A DNA stretch of 64,000 nt, taken from the NCBI GenBank assembly GCA_025351345.1, contig JANXWB010000010.1:142202-206201 (forward strand). Reading direction: 5' to 3'. A program made the position numbers and the translations under genes. The notes under the pieces were generated by a model. It did not search any database. It worked only from the letters and a program-made list of their open reading frames with translations, and was not told the DNA's origin. The stretch is from Synechococcales cyanobacterium GL140_1_metabat_312 (GTDB lineage Bacteria; Cyanobacteriota; Cyanobacteriia; Leptolyngbyales; Leptolyngbyaceae). Below, piece after piece: positions 61,929 to 64,000 of this stretch; position 1 is the first letter of the stretch; every line of letters begins with the position of its first letter.

Positions 61929-63578
61929 ATGTGGAGGTACGGCAAACGATTACGCAGCAAACGATTCAGGGGCACTGCTAGATTGTCTGTTCTGCTGAAT
62001 ATCTTATCCACGATCGTTGCTTCTCAAATAACTGCAAGCTCAGTAACAGCAAGTCCAGTGATAGCAAGCCCAGCAGGGTTAAGCAGTAATGCCCAAAGCA
62101 ACACCCAAAGCAACCGATCGGACGGGCAGCGTATCACTGTTCAACAATTCAAAGTTCATGGCAGCACTGTGTTTGACCCATGGGAATTGTCGAATATCAC
62201 CCAGCCCTTTGAAGACCAAACCCTGACCCTTGCTGAACTTCAAACTGCAGCTGATGCGATAACTCAGTATTACTTCGATCGGGGCTATCTCACATCCCGC
62301 GCTATTTTGGGCGATCAAACCATTGAAAACGGTGTAGTCCATATTCAGGTGATTGAAGGCCAACTCGAAGGCATAGAAATAACGGGAAACAGGCGGATTA
62401 ATACAAACTATATCAAAGGACAAATCAATCTAGCAGGTAATCCTCTCAACCAAGAAAATCTGGAAAATCAACTGCGTGTTTTAAAAAGCGATCCCCTAAT
62501 CGCCAAACTAGAAGCATCTTTAAAAGAGGGCACTCGCCTCGGCCAGACCCAACTTAGTCTCAGCATCACGGAAGCAAATCCCTTAATCGCCAGCATTAAC
62601 TTAGATAATTATGGCTCCTCCAGTATCGGCACTCGTAACTTAACGGCCTTAGTCGGTACCCGTAATCTGACGGGCGATCGGGATACGCTTTTGGCCAGCA
62701 CCAGTCGATCGGACACAGGTGGCGCTAACCTACTCAATTTCAGCTATCAACGTATTCTCAATCCCCAGCAGGGTAGTGTACTGTTGCGGGCGGCTCCTAG
62801 TCGGTATCGAATTACTGAGGCGGGCTTGCAAGATCTCGATATTACTGGAGCATCGAATCTCTATGAAATTGTAGTTCGCCAGCCTTTAATCCGTCGAGCT
62901 AATACTGAACTAGCATTATCTGTCGGCGTGGTGAACCGATCGGGAAAAACGCTGATTTCTGATTTTCTAACCAATAGCAACACCACAACAGTATTGAGAT
63001 TTGGGCAAGACTGGCTACGTCGAGATCCTCAAGGTCTTTGGACTGCTCAAGCTCAATTTAACCTCGGCACCACCCAAAGCGAAGGTCGTTTCGGAGGCGA
63101 TCGTCAGACCCAGTTTTTCACCTGGACAGGGACGCTACAACGGGTTCAACTGCTAAACAAAAATCATACTCTAATTGCAAGTTTGGGATGGCAACTCAGT
63201 CCCGATCGATTGCCCAGTTCTCAACAGTTTATTTTTGGCGGCGGGCAGTCCTTACGCGGATTTCCTTTGAATGCATTTAGCGGAGACAACGGGTTGACGT
63301 TTTCCCTGGAGAATCAAATTACGCTTCGACGCAACAAAATGGACGAACCAATACTACAAGTATCACCATTTTTAGATATGGGAAGCTCGTGGAATCAGTC
63401 AGATACAGTTGCCTCTGAAAAATCGCGGGATTTATACACCAGTATCGGTGTCGGCGTGACTTGGCAACCCTTTCCAAAATGGTCCTTACGTGTCGATGCA
63501 GCCCTACCGCTTAGTACCAGTGAGTCAGGAACTGACCGAACATTGGCGATTTATTTCAACTCTAATTATCGATTTTGA
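61929..63578 (+). CDS. TpsB outer-membrane transporter (ShlB/FhaC/HecB family)
   Basis: The 549-residue protein has an N-terminal signal region, a POTRA_2 domain (about 85-165; ITVQQFKVHGSTVFDPWEL and ILGDQTIENGVVHIQVIEGQLEGIEITGN) and a 16-strand barrel with the VRGY/F-type motif region (GGGQSLRGFPLNAFSGDNG) and a C-terminal IYFNSNYRF. TpsB secretes its TpsA partner across the outer membrane. The partner is probably the FHA-CHAT protein at 54.5-58.3 kb. The 3' end is repeated at 50.7 kb. Confidence 0.93.
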   Translation: MWRYGKRLRSKRFRGTARLSVLLNILSTIVASQITASSVTASPVIASPAGLSSNAQSNTQSNRSDGQRITVQQFKVHGSTVFDPWELSNITQPFEDQTLTLAELQTAADAITQYYFDRGYLTSRAILGDQTIENGVVHIQVIEGQLEGIEITGNRRINTNYIKGQINLAGNPLNQENLENQLRVLKSDPLIAKLEASLKEGTRLGQTQLSLSITEANPLIASINLDNYGSSSIGTRNLTALVGTRNLTGDRDTLLASTSRSDTGGANLLNFSYQRILNPQQGSVLLRAAPSRYRITEAGLQDLDITGASNLYEIVVRQPLIRRANTELALSVGVVNRSGKTLISDFLTNSNTTTVLRFGQDWLRRDPQGLWTAQAQFNLGTTQSEGRFGGDRQTQFFTWTGTLQRVQLLNKNHTLIASLGWQLSPDRLPSSQQFIFGGGQSLRGFPLNAFSGDNGLTFSLENQITLRRNKMDEPILQVSPFLDMGSSWNQSDTVASEKSRDLYTSIGVGVTWQPFPKWSLRVDAALPLSTSESGTDRTLAIYFNSNYRF

Positions 63579-63787
63579 TTGGATTAGATTTGGAGAATTT
63601 GGTTTAGGGAAAGTGATCCACCATACATTTAATAATCACGAATTTCGGGTGGCGGTGAGGATGCTGGCAAACATAAGTTATCCAATGTAATCAGTTATCC
63701 AATGTATAAGTTATCCAATGTATAAGTTACCGGATGAATATCAGATCCCATAAGATTGTCTGAAATTGCATAGAAAATTGTATTTTG
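63549..63787. repeat. TpsB 3' end and flank, copy of the 50.7-kb repeat
   Basis: From the last TpsB codons to GCATAGAAAATTGTATTTT at 63768-63786 this segment is homologous to 50741-50926 with small insertions and deletions. The match stops exactly where the IS begins (GGGTAGTCC at 63787), which dates the IS insertion after the duplication. Confidence 0.75.
63674..63739. repeat. Short tandem repeat, AAGTTATCCAATGTAT type
   Basis: Four units of about 15-17 bases: AAGTTATCCAATGTAATC, AGTTATCCAATGTAT, AAGTTATCCAATGTAT, AAGTTACCGGATGAAT. The array lies inside the flank repeat and is absent from the 50.7-kb copy. Confidence 0.75.
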
Positions 63788-64000
63788 GGTAGTCCTAAAG
63801 ATATAAGGATAGGAAAGATGAAGTTACCCTAATTGAAAGATGTTGATTCCTCAACTGCCCTGCCCTGCCCTGCTTGCAACTCAATTCATATCGTCAAAAA
63901 TGGCAAAATCCATAATGGCAAGCAGAACTTTAAGTGCCGCGAGTGTGGCAGACAGTTTGTGCAAAACCCACAAAACAAAATTATTGGTCAGGCCACTAAA
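63787..64000 (+). mobile_element. IS1-family insertion sequence, left end
   Basis: The left end is placed at GGGTAGTCCTAAAG (63787) because homology to the 50.7-kb repeat stops there and a transposase frame begins 46 bases on. The right end is outside the window, so no target duplication can be seen. Confidence 0.65.
63833..64000 (+). CDS. IS1-family transposase InsA-like zinc-ribbon, partial
   Basis: The first 56 codons from TTG at 63833 encode LPCPACNSIHIVKNGKIHNG and KCRECGRQFVQNPQNK: two CxxC pairs of a zinc ribbon, as in the InsA-like N-terminus of IS1-family transposases in cyanobacteria. The frame is open to the end of the window, so the catalytic part is not seen. The start codon is uncertain. 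Confidence 0.8.
   Translation, partial: MKDVDSSTALPCPACNSIHIVKNGKIHNGKQNFKCRECGRQFVQNPQNKIIGQATK

Noticed and set aside
63490..63690. 66-residue frame at the end of the TpsB gene, and its 68-residue relative at 50684-50890
   Set aside because: Both read the same duplicated DNA in a non-native frame; the true frame is the TpsB C-terminus.
1..64000. Frequent CGATCG/GCGATCGC words, considered as a dispersed repeat or CRISPR-like array
   Set aside because: They are HIP1-type palindromes typical of cyanobacteria, unevenly spaced and inside genes; no repeat-spacer structure was seen.

Overview
The window is chromosomal DNA of a filamentous-type cyanobacterium (a Leptolyngbya- or Alkalinema-like lineage would fit; the genus is inferred). 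The evidence is the psaE gene, three chlorophyll-binding IsiA/Pcb antenna genes, the isiB flavodoxin, the cruF/cruG myxol-glycoside pathway genes, DUF928/CHASE2/two-partner-secretion genes, and very frequent HIP1-type palindromes (GCGATCGC, CGATCG) inside and between genes.

Region by region. 1-18 kb is mostly housekeeping: the trmL 3' end, a LysM/M23 peptidase, a tRNA-Met(CAU), a permease, a Tab2-like fragment, mtnP, a receiver-only regulator, a group-2-type sigma factor, ppk1, a lone DevB-type adaptor, a glycosyltransferase, an O-antigen-ligase-like protein, a 51-residue metallothionein and uvrC. 18-34 kb is an iron island. It holds a multicopper oxidase / lipoprotein / FTR1 uptake module, isiB-isiC, a TonB-dependent receptor with a FecCD-type ABC importer (probably heme), and a divergent antenna locus (isiA one way; a Cys-rich membrane protein, a small protein, a CP43-PsaL fusion and a Pcb protein the other way). 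Several Fur-box-like sites and a candidate small RNA or attenuator lie in its gaps. 35.4-37.4 kb is a cobalamin-riboswitch operon (CbtB, a membrane protein, DUF1636). 37.4-49 kb returns to housekeeping (clpS, ABC1 kinase, PrxQ, smpB, Moco enzyme, cruF-cruG, psaE), with a decayed xisH/xisI/DUF4058 patch at 41.3-42.5 kb. 49.4-51.3 kb is a small accessory patch: an intact VapBC-type pair, an antitoxin with an internally deleted PIN toxin, a remnant of a secretion-porin gene end, and a frameshifted copy of the Cys-rich membrane gene. 51.5-63.6 kb is a two-partner-secretion locus: DUF928, CHASE2-cyclase, a TpsA-CHAT protease fusion, a predicted outer-membrane protein, a small exported protein and the TpsB transporter. 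An IS1-family element starts at about 63787 and runs off the window.

How it fits together. The iron island looks like one physiological programme: oxidise and import iron, scavenge heme or chelated iron, replace ferredoxin with flavodoxin, and surround photosystem I with extra chlorophyll antenna. The least described parts are two small protein families. One (72 and 80 residues) has a copy in each of the two iron operons. The other is a Cys-rich membrane protein heading the antenna operon, with a broken second copy at 51 kb. The CHAT/two-partner-secretion locus is the second place where undescribed biology is likely.
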